Shown: positions 52,858-63,400 of the stretch, piece after piece | Position numbering within the stretch: position 1 is the first letter of the stretch | Layout of the letters: every line of letters begins with the position of its first letter | From: a virus | Strand: one strand, 5' to 3' | DNA length: 64,000 nucleotides | IMG/VR virus record: IMGVR_UViG_3300003877_000001 | Span: 186,001 to 250,000 of that record | Notes under the pieces: generated by a model | The model's input: only the letters and a program-made list of their open reading frames with translations | Told to the model about the DNA's origin: nothing | Database searches by the model: none | Position numbers and translations under genes: made by a program

Positions 52858-55215
52858 TTATTTATTTTCAAGTATTTTTATTCTTCCTTCTAATTCCTTA
52901 ATAGCTTCAACCAATACTGGAACTAATTCTCTATATTCAACAGTTTTATATAAACCATCATCAAATTGTAAGTTATTATTTACAACTAATGGGAATCTCT
53001 CTTCTACTTCTTGTGCTAATAAACCATATCTTTTCTTACCAACCATAGCTTTTGGTTGCATCTTTTCATTGAATTCATATTCATAACCATTTAATGCAAT
53101 AATACCTTCTAATGGATTTTGAATAGGTTGAATAATTGTCTTCAATCTTCTATCTGAAACTGATGCTTGAGTTACTTTTTTAACTGTTCCAATTCCTGTT
53201 GAACCCGTTTCCCATGTTAATAAATCATTTGCACCACCAGCAGAAGGTGTATTCATTATTGCTAAATTACTTACTGCTGTTGTATTAACATATGTAGCAC
53301 CAGTAAGTTTAATATTATTACCACCAATAATCGTTGCACCACTATTACCAATTTCTATGTTATGATTTCTACCACCTAAGATTGCTGACCAGTTTGCTAA
53401 AGCACCATGACCAGATGTTTGAGAATTTGTATTATATGAGTGATTAAATGCACCATTACCACAAGCATAAATATAATAATTACCATCATAACCAAATCCA
53501 CCAACATGTACACCATCATTTCCTGCACAAGTATATCTACCTTCAGCATGTGATGAAGGTGCAGCAGGAGTTGTTCTTGTTTTATATCCTTCTGTATGTG
53601 AATGACTACCAAATGCATATGTTTGATTACCTTCAGCATGTGATGATGTTGATTGTGCAAAAGTTGATTCACCTTCGGTATGTGATGAAGCACCTAATGC
53701 ACATGTTTGATTACCTTCAGCATGTGAATAATTACCAACTGCTATACTAAAAAATCCTTCAGAATGTGAAGCAGTACCACATGCTTCAGATTGTCTACCT
53801 ATTGCATGTGAACCATGACCACATGCTTTAGTTAAACATCCAAATGCTTGTGAAAAATTACCTAAAGCACAAGTATCTAAACCCATGCCAACAGAATAAT
53901 CACCTTCTACAACACCCAATCTTTTACCTAATGTAAAACTTTGACTTGCTGTTATAAATGTAAATCCAGTATTTGCACCAAATAAACCAGCATTATTAAA
54001 TTGAATTTCTGTATTTGCACCTGCTGGATTCGTTGTACCACCAGTTCCACCTGATAAAGCACTTAAATCTATATTTACATCTCCAAGTCCTTCTGTTCTA
54101 GCTAATGCTAATTGAGCAGAACCGTCTAATGTACCACCAGATACAACTCCATCATTTGTATTAATTGATGCTAAATCAACCGTTACATCTGGTTGACCTT
54201 CTGATCTAGCTAACTCTAATGTGGTTACATTTAAAGTTGCACCAGATACATAAATATCTGTTGTTCCACCTGATAAAGCACTTAAATCTATATTTACATC
54301 TGGTTGACCTTCTGATCTTGCTAATGCTAATTGAGCAGAACCATCTAATGTACCACCAGATACATATATGTCTGTTGCACCTATTGATGCTTTACTAATA
54401 TATTCTATAATACCAGTTGATGTATTTCTTACTAATACTTGATCTGTTGTTGTATTATTAGTTGGTGATGTAATTAATGCTAATTTACCAACACCTGTTG
54501 TATCTATATATGATGTACCAGTTAAATCAATATTACTTCCACCAATGATTGCTGCATTAGTATTACCAACTGCTATATTATTTTGATATCCACCTACAAT
54601 AGCTGAATTATCACTTAAAGCAGTGTTGTTTTTACCTTGTGAGAATGATGCATAACCACAAGCAATTGAACTTTGACCACCAGCATGAGAATAATCACCT
54701 ATTGCAACATTTGAATTTCCTTGAGTTGATGAATATTTACCTTCAACACTAGCACTTCTATTTCCTAATGTAAAACTTTGAGTTGCTTCTACGAATGTAA
54801 AACCACTATTAGCACCTAATGTATTTCCACTACTATTATTATATTGAATTTCGGTAATATTACCAGCAGCATTTGCTTCTGTACCTGCACTAATAATAAT
54901 ATCATCACCAGATGTTGTAATACCAACACTACCTGATGGTAATAAGCGTTTAAATCTTAAAACAGTACCTAAATTATCTTTATAAATTCCAATACCAGTA
55001 CCCACATTAGTACCCGTATTTGCCTCACCACTAGCAGTAGAAGCAGATATTATAAGTTCACTTGTACCGCTTACAACTTCTATTGCACCAGCACCAACTA
55101 ATGATTTGAAATTTAATGTATTAAAGGGATTTACTGAATCGTAAATTGTAGTTCCACTACCTAAATTATTCCCTTTAAATTGTGTTGTTTGTATGTTTAT
55201 TGAAGAATTACTCAT
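52858..55215 (-). CDS. Tail fibre with S74 chaperone domain, 785 aa
   Basis: Gly/Ser/Asn-rich beta-repeat protein. The repeated S-x-A-x-G pattern (for example SHAEGNQTCALGASSHTEG) from about 430-580 resembles the trimeric YadA-type beta-roll. An earlier block has three near-copies of DIYVSGGTLDGSAQLALARS. The C-terminal 110 residues (SDRRLKTIIQPI, YGLLAQEVEERFPLVV, YRELVPVLVEAIKELEGR) are a peptidase-S74 intramolecular chaperone that trimerises and then cuts itself off. It is the receptor-binding or side fibre. A class C promoter lies before it. Confidence 0.92.
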   Translation of the reverse strand: MSNSSINIQTTQFKGNNLGSGTTIYDSVNPFNTLNFKSLVGAGAIEVVSGTSELIISASTASGEANTGTNVGTGIGIYKDNLGTVLRFKRLLPSGSVGITTSGDDIIISAGTEANAAGNITEIQYNNSSGNTLGANSGFTFVEATQSFTLGNRSASVEGKYSSTQGNSNVAIGDYSHAGGQSSIACGYASFSQGKNNTALSDNSAIVGGYQNNIAVGNTNAAIIGGSNIDLTGTSYIDTTGVGKLALITSPTNNTTTDQVLVRNTSTGIIEYISKASIGATDIYVSGGTLDGSAQLALARSEGQPDVNIDLSALSGGTTDIYVSGATLNVTTLELARSEGQPDVTVDLASINTNDGVVSGGTLDGSAQLALARTEGLGDVNIDLSALSGGTGGTTNPAGANTEIQFNNAGLFGANTGFTFITASQSFTLGKRLGVVEGDYSVGMGLDTCALGNFSQAFGCLTKACGHGSHAIGRQSEACGTASHSEGFFSIAVGNYSHAEGNQTCALGASSHTEGESTFAQSTSSHAEGNQTYAFGSHSHTEGYKTRTTPAAPSSHAEGRYTCAGNDGVHVGGFGYDGNYYIYACGNGAFNHSYNTNSQTSGHGALANWSAILGGRNHNIEIGNSGATIIGGNNIKLTGATYVNTTAVSNLAIMNTPSAGGANDLLTWETGSTGIGTVKKVTQASVSDRRLKTIIQPIQNPLEGIIALNGYEYEFNEKMQPKAMVGKKRYGLLAQEVEERFPLVVNNNLQFDDGLYKTVEYRELVPVLVEAIKELEGRIKILENK

Positions 55216-55230
55216 TTCTCTTTGTTTTTC

Positions 55231-55245
55231 TTTATATATAAATAC
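55231..55245 (-). promoter_or_regulatory. Class C (candidate late) promoter of the fibre gene
   Basis: Minus strand GTATTTATATATAAA, 15-16 nt before the ATG. Confidence 0.5.
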
Positions 55246-55269
55246 AAGAAAAGAAAAGAGAATTTAATT

Positions 55270-55779
55270 TTATTTGATTCTTCTTAAATTAATTATCATA
55301 TCGTGAGTTGCAGTTCTATTACCACCAAAGTAAGGATAAAGTAAATAGTGAAACAAAAACCAATCTTTTCGTTTTTTATCTTTAGCTACAATATGGCTAT
55401 TGGGATCATTAAGTTTTTCAAATGTATAAGTGTATGCATCCTCTTCATCTGTAATTGAACAAACAAATTCTTCATTTGGATATACTTCACCCAATACATC
55501 AATATCATCTAATGATCTAACACCATCATTATATGAATATGTCACTATTTGTATTTTTTTACTATCAATACATCTCCAACCTACCCTTCCTGATTGAATA
55601 TGATGAAACCACGTAGTAGAAAATCCATAAAGTTTATTTACATCATAATTATCATTATCACCTAAATCATATAAACATGATTCATCAAATGAACATATAA
55701 ATTTTATTGATTTTTTAAATGTAATATCTAGATGTAAACCTTTGGGGTTGTGTTTATTTTTCTTTATTAAATATTTTTT
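55270..55779 (-). CDS. Unknown protein, 169 aa
   Basis: Start taken at MKKYLIKKNKHNPKGLHLDI; an earlier ATG lies in the upstream gene. Beta-rich with FICSFDESCLYDLGDNDNYD and a DEEDAYTYTFEKL stretch. Between fibre and holin-like genes; may be virion-related. Function unknown. Confidence 0.65.
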   Translation of the reverse strand, partial: KKYLIKKNKHNPKGLHLDITFKKSIKFICSFDESCLYDLGDNDNYDVNKLYGFSTTWFHHIQSGRVGWRCIDSKKIQIVTYSYNDGVRSLDDIDVLGEVYPNEEFVCSITDEEDAYTYTFEKLNDPNSHIVAKDKKRKDWFLFHYLLYPYFGGNRTATHDMIINLRRIK

Positions 55780-55781
55780 CA

Positions 55782-55997
55782 TTAAAATAATTGTCGCAAC
55801 CAACTAATAACTGGTGATAAAACTAATGCAATGAAAATAATGAAAAATAAATATATACTTGTTTGACCCCACCAAGTCATTTCTGTAATTGATCTAGCAT
55901 CAGTAAAACCAATTACATCAACAAAACCAATTAGTAAAAAAAAAATACCAATTCCCAATAATACATTTAAATCTAATAATTTTTTTAACCATTTCAT
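55782..55997 (-). CDS. Holin-like two-helix membrane protein, 71 aa
   Basis: Helices NVLLGIGIFFLLIGFVDVIG and SIYLFFIIFIALVLSPVI with charged ends. Its size, two-helix form and late-type promoter fit a holin or spanin-like role, but other roles are possible. Confidence 0.6.
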   Translation of the reverse strand: MKWLKKLLDLNVLLGIGIFFLLIGFVDVIGFTDARSITEMTWWGQTSIYLFFIIFIALVLSPVISWLRQLF

Positions 55998-56006
55998 AAT
56001 AAATTT

Positions 56007-56023
56007 CTTTATTATAAATACTA
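56007..56023 (-). promoter_or_regulatory. Class C (candidate late) promoter
   Basis: Minus strand TAGTATTTATAATAAAG, ahead of the 55782 gene and overlapping the stop of the exonuclease gene. Confidence 0.5.
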
Positions 56024-56731
56024 CATATTTTTTAATTTATTATAAAGTTCAATTAAAGTATAAATATGTGCTTCTGATTTTACTTTAATCCAAGGCATAA
56101 TTTCATTATCAGTTGCATTCCAATACATATGACTAATACTTTCATTATCAGGAAGTTCATCATATTTTAAATTAAGAAATTCAGCAATTAATTTAAGTGG
56201 CATGTATTCATTACCTGTAAATTTCCATAAATCAAGACTATCAAATATACCATTCTCCCAAGGTTTAGCCATAAGATTGCTTTTAAGAATCTTAGGTATT
56301 TTTATTTCATATTTTAAACCTCTTTTAATTAAAAAGGGTATATCAAATTTTGTGATATTATGACCAAAAATATATCCATCAAGTTTTTTTTGTTGAAAAC
56401 TATTTAAGATATTAAAAAATTTTTTAAGAATTTCACTTTCATCATTATCATTAATGGTAAGAGTATATGTATTTTTTTTATCTGGTTTATAACCACCTAA
56501 TGTTATTGATATTATTTTTGTGAATTCAGCCATGTTACCTGCTCTAGTTAAATATGTATTATCATCTAATACACCAAATCTTTTTTGTGATATATTACTC
56601 CAAATATAAAAAAGTGTTTCATTTTTTTTTTCAAATTGATTAATGTTACTATATTCTGTTGCTGTTTTTACTGTAAAAAACATAGTATCATATATTGATA
56701 TACTATTAAAAATGTGCTTAAATTGATCCAT
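56021..56731 (-). CDS. Predicted 3'-5' exonuclease of the DNA polymerase B type, 236 aa
   Basis: Start taken at MDQFKHIFNSISIYDTMFFT. YDTMFF (D-x-x), DGYIFGHNITKFDIPFLIKR (N-x3-FD) and SLDLWKF match the exonuclease family related to polymerase B proofreading domains (DNA_pol_B_exo2). The first acidic motif is weak. Possible role in DNA repair or host DNA degradation. Confidence 0.65.
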   Translation of the reverse strand: MDQFKHIFNSISIYDTMFFTVKTATEYSNINQFEKKNETLFYIWSNISQKRFGVLDDNTYLTRAGNMAEFTKIISITLGGYKPDKKNTYTLTINDNDESEILKKFFNILNSFQQKKLDGYIFGHNITKFDIPFLIKRGLKYEIKIPKILKSNLMAKPWENGIFDSLDLWKFTGNEYMPLKLIAEFLNLKYDELPDNESISHMYWNATDNEIMPWIKVKSEAHIYTLIELYNKLKNM

Positions 56732-56741
56732 ATATTTTTTC

Positions 56742-56755
56742 TTTTCACAAAGATA
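56742..56755 (-). promoter_or_regulatory. Class A-type promoter of the exonuclease gene
   Basis: Minus-strand TATCTTTG in the short divergent region shared with a rightward class C promoter. Confidence 0.45.
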
Positions 56756-56758
56756 CAA

Positions 56759-56773
56759 AGTATTTATATAAAA
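56759..56773 (+). promoter_or_regulatory. Class C (candidate late) promoter, plus strand
   Basis: AGTATTTATATAAAA, 10 nt before the ATG at 56784; shows that the motif is directional, since it precedes genes on both strands. Confidence 0.5.
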
Positions 56774-56783
56774 CACAACTACG

Positions 56784-57080
56784 ATGAAAAGATTTTTTTA
56801 CGATATTTTAAGGGATAAAGGATCGGTTAAGTTTAGCATAACTAAAGTTTTAGCATTAACATGTTTTATATTCTTTACAGGATATTTAGCATATTATTTA
56901 TTATGGTTAAATAAAGATGTTGATCATACATTAATTGTTGAACTTATTGGTTTTATGTTAACACTACTTGGGTTTAAGAATGGTTGGGGTGTTAATAAAG
57001 AAAAGAAAGGAATCGATACATCAACTACTTTTGAGGCACAAGCTATGGATTCTAAAACCGAGGATGAAGCAGATTTTTAA
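56784..57080 (+). CDS. Two-helix membrane protein, holin candidate, 98 aa
   Basis: The only rightward gene in this late segment. Two helices (VLALTCFIFFTGYLAYYLLW and LIVELIGFMLTLLGF) and a polar C-terminus. The general form resembles small phage membrane proteins found near endolysins. It overlaps the stop of the converging 57077 gene. Confidence 0.65.
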   Translation: MKRFFYDILRDKGSVKFSITKVLALTCFIFFTGYLAYYLLWLNKDVDHTLIVELIGFMLTLLGFKNGWGVNKEKKGIDTSTTFEAQAMDSKTEDEADF

Positions 57081-57466
57081 TTAAGACTAGTTAATGCTAA
57101 TGGCTGCATATTATTTTCTCTAGTTTTACAAAATAAATAACTTTTACCCCAATCATCAATAAGTAAATGTGTTTCTCCTACAATATTAAACTTTTTAATA
57201 TAAAATTCTATTGGATTTAATGCTTTGGTAAAGCTGATATCATAATCATATATATCTAAACTATCTAATCTATATACATAAGCTAAATTTACAGGTACAA
57301 TCAGATCATCAATTAAAACATTAACAATATATGTAACATAATGTTGACTTGAGGTGAACATTATTTTTTTTATAATACCAATTTTATTATTGATTTCTAC
57401 GAAATCTTTACCACATAAACCACTAATTAAAACTTTATCCCCAATTTCAATATTTGTATCTACCAT
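57077..57466 (-). CDS. Unknown protein with SH3-like start, 129 aa
   Basis: IGDKVLISGLCGKDFVEINN then IGIIKKIMF looks like a small beta-barrel; the C-terminal half is mixed. Overlaps the upstream gene. Probably virion-associated by position only. Confidence 0.6.
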   Translation of the reverse strand: MVDTNIEIGDKVLISGLCGKDFVEINNKIGIIKKIMFTSSQHYVTYIVNVLIDDLIVPVNLAYVYRLDSLDIYDYDISFTKALNPIEFYIKKFNIVGETHLLIDDWGKSYLFCKTRENNMQPLALTSLN

Positions 57467-57849
57467 CCCATTAAAAACTCAAAAAATATTCTAATCCAAG
57501 ATTTATTATAATCTTGTGCTTTTATATAATAACTATTAACTTCTTCAATGGACATGTCATATAGGTATTTTGATCTAACAAGCTTTTCTTTTGTTTTATC
57601 TATGATGAAATCAATCATATTTAATCTTTCTTGTTCTTTTAACTTATTTTTATTGTCGATTTCTTCTAGATATTGCACACCCATTCTTTCAATCTCTCTT
57701 GCAATTCTATTTTTTTTTTGTTCAGTTTGTTCTCTTTCTTGTCTTTCATAATCAGACAATTGACGATATAAATCACTAGTTGTTGCTAGTGACTCTGTTT
57801 CATTTTGTGAATCGGGATCTATTTTAATTTTTTTTGTTGTAACAGTCAT
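57460..57849 (-). CDS. Coiled-coil protein, 129 aa
   Basis: Residues 30-95 are a long charged helix (YERQEREQTEQKKNRIAREI) with a hydrophobic end (WIRIFFEFLMGW). Likely structural or assembly-related. Confidence 0.65.
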   Translation of the reverse strand: MTVTTKKIKIDPDSQNETESLATTSDLYRQLSDYERQEREQTEQKKNRIAREIERMGVQYLEEIDNKNKLKEQERLNMIDFIIDKTKEKLVRSKYLYDMSIEEVNSYYIKAQDYNKSWIRIFFEFLMGW

Positions 57850-58328
57850 TATGATAGTTTTTGGGCTAATTCATCATCATCTATAAATTCATTACTATCA
57901 TTTAATAAATTAACTTTTTTTTTTGAAATCTTTTCTTCTTGGATTTCACAATCAAGTGAAGAATTTTTATATTTTTCTATTTTTTCATCAAACTCTAAAA
58001 TTTGATTTTCTATTTCTTTCTTTTTATCTTCAAGCTGTTTATCAAACTCTGCTTGCATATCTGTTATTCTTTGATTTGTTTCAATAACTTTATTCACATA
58101 AACCACTAAATCATCAACACTAACTTCATCATGTTTCCCAGAAATAATTACCATCAATCCCGAATCACCTTCAATACTAATATCGCAATTAATGTCCTCT
58201 GTTGATTTAAAAACCCAATTTTTTCTAAAACCAACTTCTAATTCGTATTTACCTGTTTCAATATTTCTACTGATTGACATCAAGTATCCGTCTAATTTTC
58301 CTAATATTCTTTCTAAAGTATTTTCCAT
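57849..58328 (-). CDS. Coiled-coil protein, 159 aa
   Basis: N-terminal beta region (MENTLERILGKLDGYLMSIS, GKYELEVGFRKNW) then a long coiled coil (ADFDKQLEDKKKEIE-like). Shares its stop base with the next gene. Function unknown. Confidence 0.65.
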   Translation of the reverse strand: MENTLERILGKLDGYLMSISRNIETGKYELEVGFRKNWVFKSTEDINCDISIEGDSGLMVIISGKHDEVSVDDLVVYVNKVIETNQRITDMQAEFDKQLEDKKKEIENQILEFDEKIEKYKNSSLDCEIQEEKISKKKVNLLNDSNEFIDDDELAQKLS

Positions 58329-58331
58329 AAT

Positions 58332-58526
58332 TTAAAATATGTTTGTCAATATATAACTAATCGCTATAAGTAATATAGATTTTTCCACATTACTTATTGC
58401 GAATTTAGTTTCATTACCGAATTTAAATCGACCAACTAATTTAGTTAAAAAATTTATTACAACAAATATAATATAAATTATTGATAATAAAAATCCAAAT
58501 TGTGATAATTCATTAAGTATTTCCAT
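58332..58526 (-). CDS. Two-helix membrane protein, 64 aa
   Basis: FGFLLSIIYIIFVVINFLTK and ISNVEKSILLIAISYILTNI. Function unknown. Confidence 0.6.
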   Translation of the reverse strand: MEILNELSQFGFLLSIIYIIFVVINFLTKLVGRFKFGNETKFAISNVEKSILLIAISYILTNIF

Positions 58527-58528
58527 TT

Positions 58529-58894
58529 TTATTCTGAATGTGTTTGTCCTTGTTGATTTAATTTACCTAATGGTGCTTCATCATTTGAAGCATCTTCTAC
58601 AATATTTGTAGGTATTGATTCTTTTTGTGTGGGTTCTTCATTACCAATTATTGGTTCACTAGGTGCAGGTACTTGAACTTGTGGTGTTGTATCTACAAAT
58701 ATTGCATCAACTAAACTAATTTTATTTTCAATTTCAACCATTTCACCTGCTAATTCAATAATTGCCTCAACCTTTTCTCTTTGACTTAATGAGACATCAT
58801 CAACTCTTTGTTTTAATTCATCTTGTGCGTAATACTTTTGATTTCTAAGTTCATTAAGAACATCAGTTTTTAACCTTAATACATCATTTGCCAT
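58529..58894 (-). CDS. Unknown helical protein, 121 aa
   Basis: Helical N-terminal two thirds (MANDVLRLKTDVLNELRNQK) and a Pro/Glu-rich tail (VQVPAPSEPIIGNEEPTQKE). Resembles small phage structural or chaperone proteins; not assigned. Confidence 0.65.
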   Translation of the reverse strand: MANDVLRLKTDVLNELRNQKYYAQDELKQRVDDVSLSQREKVEAIIELAGEMVEIENKISLVDAIFVDTTPQVQVPAPSEPIIGNEEPTQKESIPTNIVEDASNDEAPLGKLNQQGQTHSE

Positions 58895-58949
58895 AATTTC
58901 TTTTCTTTTTAAATTTAATTATAATTTTTTATATTTTTTTATAAGTTAT

Positions 58950-58960
58950 TTATAAATACT
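58950..58960 (-). promoter_or_regulatory. Class C (candidate late) promoter
   Basis: Minus strand AGTATTTATAA, about 55 nt before the 58894 start; the rest of 58895-59003 holds no gene. Confidence 0.45.
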
Positions 58961-59003
58961 ACACTTTTATAAAAAACATAAAAAAATAATAATTAAATTT
59001 AAA

Positions 59004-59495
59004 TTAAAACACTTCTTCTTCAATATGCTTTTTATGAAGTGATTTATCAAAGATTTGATATAATTCTATTAAGACATCTAATTTGTTTTTGGATTTATTT
59101 GATTTATTATGACTAAATATATCATTCCACAATTTTTTATAATGATTAATTGTTTGTGGTTTATTTAATCTATAAAATTGGTCATAATAATATCCTAAAA
59201 AATAATTATAAAGTTCATCGTTACCATAAAAATCAATTTCTTGATCGTAAAATTCTTCTAATACTTTACCAAAACACCAATTATAATGTCCAATTATATC
59301 ATATTTTGTATTAATATAATCCTTACCTAAATAAGTGTCAAAAATATGGTGCAATAGGTTAATTGAAAAGTCTCCATATAAATCTACACGTTCTTTTAAT
59401 ATGTTTTGTGATTTAATTTTTTTCACTATTTCAAATTCTTTTATTAGATTTTCCTCATTAAGGTTTTCTTCTAATTCTGTTCTTCCCATATTCAT
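59004..59495 (-). CDS. Unknown helical protein, 163 aa
   Basis: MNMGRTELEENLNEENLIKE; Tyr/Asn/Lys-rich helices, with GHYNWCFGKVLEEFYDQEID in the middle. No family recognised. Confidence 0.7.
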   Translation of the reverse strand: MNMGRTELEENLNEENLIKEFEIVKKIKSQNILKERVDLYGDFSINLLHHIFDTYLGKDYINTKYDIIGHYNWCFGKVLEEFYDQEIDFYGNDELYNYFLGYYYDQFYRLNKPQTINHYKKLWNDIFSHNKSNKSKNKLDVLIELYQIFDKSLHKKHIEEEVF

Positions 59496-59520
59496 AATAT
59501 TAAAGATATGAAAATTTATT

Positions 59521-60414
59521 TTAAATTGTAAGCTTATTTTTAAAATCTTTTAGGTTAAATGCTGGACTTAAATCCCATTTGTTTTTTCTTGCTGGATATA
59601 CTCTCACGTTAGCATGATTGTATATACCTTCAAAAGTACCACTAATAATTTCTTCATGATAATCATGGTCAGCAATTATTTCTTTCTTAATATTATATTT
59701 ATTACATAGGTAATTTACCAACCATAAGGTTGAATCTACTTGCTCTGTTGGGTATGGTGCAAAGTAATAATATCCTCTCCATCCTTTTTTTATATGTACA
59801 GGTTCATATTGTAATCTATTATAAGGTATAAGTCCATCAGCATCATCACCTAACACCCAATAAAATTTATCGTTCTTTTTAACCATATGACCTTCATTTA
59901 CTAATTCAATCCCTATTGATTGTTTATCTAAATATTTTCTTCTACTCCCAATACCTAAATGATATGCCCACATTTGAGGGTCAAAGTGTTGATATATATT
60001 TCCTTTATGATCTATTGAAAATGCTGTTGATACGTGTCCATTGGTTGATTTCCACCAATTAAAGTGATTCATTGAGGGTCTGTCCTTAGTACCTTTTCTT
60101 ACTGTCCATCCGTTTGTATGGTGTAAAACAATATTCTTTTTAGCTATTGGTTCTGCAAAATATTTTTTAGTTGTAAGTACATATTTATCATCAATAATCC
60201 TTTTTTCGTTTTTATTATTTAATAATAATCCCCATGTAGATTTACCTACAATACCATCAGTACTAAGATTGTTTTTCTTTTGAAATTCAATAACTAAATC
60301 TTCAGTACCATTACCAAATATCCCATCAACACCCGTATGAAATCCATGATTATTTAATAAGATTTGTAATGATCTTACTCCATAGCCTCTACTTCCTATT
60401 CTTAACATTTCCAT
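59521..60414 (-). CDS. Endolysin: peptidoglycan-binding + amidase, 297 aa
   Basis: Residues 5-66 are a PG_binding_1 domain (GYGVRSLQILLNNHGFHTG, DGIFGNGTEDLVIEFQ). Residues 90-270 are an N-acetylmuramoyl-L-alanine amidase: NIVLHHTNG with the first zinc His, AFSIDHKGNIYQHFD, HLGIG, SIGIELVNEG and a later ADHDYH. It cleaves the stem peptide from the glycan. No signal peptide, so export needs a holin. A class C promoter lies just upstream. Confidence 0.9.
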   Translation of the reverse strand: MEMLRIGSRGYGVRSLQILLNNHGFHTGVDGIFGNGTEDLVIEFQKKNNLSTDGIVGKSTWGLLLNNKNEKRIIDDKYVLTTKKYFAEPIAKKNIVLHHTNGWTVRKGTKDRPSMNHFNWWKSTNGHVSTAFSIDHKGNIYQHFDPQMWAYHLGIGSRRKYLDKQSIGIELVNEGHMVKKNDKFYWVLGDDADGLIPYNRLQYEPVHIKKGWRGYYYFAPYPTEQVDSTLWLVNYLCNKYNIKKEIIADHDYHEEIISGTFEGIYNHANVRVYPARKNKWDLSPAFNLKDFKNKLTI

Positions 60415-60424
60415 ATTAAAATTC

Positions 60425-60440
60425 TTTTATATAAAATACT
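60425..60440 (-). promoter_or_regulatory. Class C (candidate late) promoter of the endolysin
   Basis: Minus strand AGTATTTTATATAAAA, between the 1130-aa gene and the endolysin. Confidence 0.45.
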
Positions 60441-63400
60441 TTATAAATTACCAGTAAATTTAAATTTTGCATTTTTTCTAGTTGCAGAAGTATCTACATA
60501 ATCAGAAGGTTTATAACCAGCAAGTTTTATCATTTTCTGAACATGTTCATTAATTTGTGGTTTTTTATTACCTTCACATATTGTTTGTTTTCCTTTAGCA
60601 ACTTTACTTACTTTACCACCATTAATGTAAAAATCAAACGAATTCATCATATTTCTCATTTCAACATTTTCATTAACTTTTTGAGTATATAAATTACCCA
60701 TACCTTCAACAATTAATTTAGTTCCTTCTGGTTTTAATTTAATTGGTGTTTCGTTAACGTTAAAACTTATAAATTCTGTTTTATTCATAACATTAATAAA
60801 TTTACCAGCAACAATATGATTTTCTTTTATACCTTTAGGATTGTTAAATTTACTGATGTTTTTATCAAATTGAGTTTTTTGAACAGTATCTTCTTCAACA
60901 GGCATAGTATCTTTATTATACATTGGTGCATTTGCTCTGAATTTCATTTTTTCTTGACGTTGATCGTAGATGGTTTCACCCATATCTTTCTTCATTCTTT
61001 CTTCAAATCTTTCATCTGGTTTATTATCATAAACAATATCTTGCATACCTAGACCACGATTTAACATGATATCATCAGCTTCTTCATCTGTAGAATTTCT
61101 CTTAGGAATATCTTTGTTGGTATCATTGGTTGAATTACCATCATTTTTTAATGCATTGAATCCATGTTGTTTCATTTTATCCTTTTCAATTTTTTCAGCT
61201 AGTTCATAAGGATTTTCAGAAACTTCTTCAATTTGCTCTTTAGCAGTTAATTCATCTTGCTCTGTTGCTAATTCAGCACTATTACTATTTTTTACATCTG
61301 CTTTGAAGTTCTTAGAATTATCTTTATGGAGTCTATCCATTTGTACAAGTGCTGATGGTCTTTTATCTTCTTTCAATGTTTCAATACCACCAACCATTTC
61401 TTTTAATTTTTTCATATGCTTTTTATTTTGCTCTAATTCCTTTTTATAATCGGTATGTTTCTTTTCGATTTTATTTTCTCTTTCTTTTTCTTTTTTATTT
61501 CTAAACTCAACATTAAATTTATTATCACTTGCTTTAGAATTTTTAGATTTTTTATTTTTCTTTTCACAAGCACCCTTTTCACCTGCTAATTTACCTGCAA
61601 CAGGTTTTTCATCTCTTCTACATTGTCCTTCTTCATCTAATTGTGAACCACAATTTTCACATACTTGTTCTTTAACTGTTATACTATTATATTTACCCAA
61701 ATCTTTGTTTTTAGGTGCACCAGTTTTTTCTGGTTTCTTATATTCTGGATAATACCCATCACTTCTATTATTAAACCCAGTTAAACCACCATGAGACGTA
61801 CCAACTTCAGCAAAATCATTATTATTATCAAAACTCACATCATCCTTTCTACCATGATTATTTAAATCAAATTCAGGACCGTTCTCATTCATTCCCATAT
61901 TAATATCACCACTCGAACCTTGCACATCTTTCATCGTGTTAACCATAGTTGTTGGATTATCACCAATAATACTATCTTCAGTACCTGATACAATACCCTC
62001 ATCAACTCTTTTCACTGGAAGTCCTTTATGTTTGGTTGATGCAAAATCTTCAACATCATCTGGTTTCATTTCTTTTGCAACCTTTTCAACCGATGCACTA
62101 GGGTTTTCTAATTCACCCTTTTGTGCAGCATGAACCATACCCATAAATTGTTGTTGTTTTTTAGATTTTGCTTTTTCATTTAAATCATCAGCTTCACCCA
62201 TTGGATTAATTGCTGTTTGATTTCTCATTACTTGTTGAAAAATTCTATCAATATCTATATTAGGTAAATGACTTAACATTTGTACATCACCAAATTTATT
62301 TTTACCCTTTTGTATAATTTTCTTAATTTTTTCTTCTTTAGAATTAATTCCACCTAATAAATTATCCATTGAACCTCTAACATCCCCAATACCATCTTCA
62401 CGTAATTCACCCTCACCGATTCCAAAACCACGTTTTAATTTACTAAACATACCTCTTTTTTCAGGATCATTAAATTTCTGACCTAATTGTTTGCTAATAT
62501 TTTGTGCAACATTTTTAATATTATCATATGCTTTTTTTGCATTAGGATCGGTTGGTATTCTTTTTAGTAGAGTATCCATTTGTTGATATGCATTTTTCAA
62601 TTGGTGTTGCTGCATTTGTTTATTATCTGTCATATCAAATTCAGCCATAGGAACACGACTCATATCATTTGGAGAATCCATACCCTCATTTAAACTATTA
62701 TAAATATCTTTGAACATATTGGTGTTAACTATATAATTTTCACCAATAATTTCACCACCTTTCCAAGCTGGTTTATTTGTTACATTGTCTTTACTCTTTT
62801 TACGGAAAGGACCTTCATAAGCACCTGAACTTGCACTAGTTGTGGTTTCATCTAATTGTTCTTCACAATCCTCACAATTATCGCAACCACAATCTTCATC
62901 AACGATGTTTTTTGGTTTATTGTCTTTAGATGATGTAAATGCACCTAATGATTTATTTTCATATACATTATTTTTTGCACCTAATGCTGTTGAAAATGCA
63001 CCTGATGATGCTGCACCAGTAGTTTCTTTTATTTCATATTCATATTGATTTTCTACATATTCATCATCAACATTAATACTAACAGTATTATACTTTTTAT
63101 TTTTTTTGTCATAATCACCAACTTTAAGAGGATCAGTATCATTCATAGCCATTTTATTTGCTTGAGTAATTGATGCATCACTATTTGAAAAGTTATCATG
63201 TTGTTTAGTGATACCACCCTTTATATCTTCATTAGTATTATTCATTGTATCATATTTTTTATTTATTCTATGAGTTAAGTATTCTCTATCATCAAAAGTA
63301 CCACTACCATCTGTATTAAGATTATTATCCATTATACCATCTTCTTCAATCACACCAGTAAGTGAATTATTATGTGTTGGAGCATCACCTTCAGTTCTAG

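Noticed and set aside
53397-53750. Overlapping His-rich ORFs within the fibre gene
   Set aside because: They are other-frame readings of the Ser/His/Gly repeat codons of the fibre protein.
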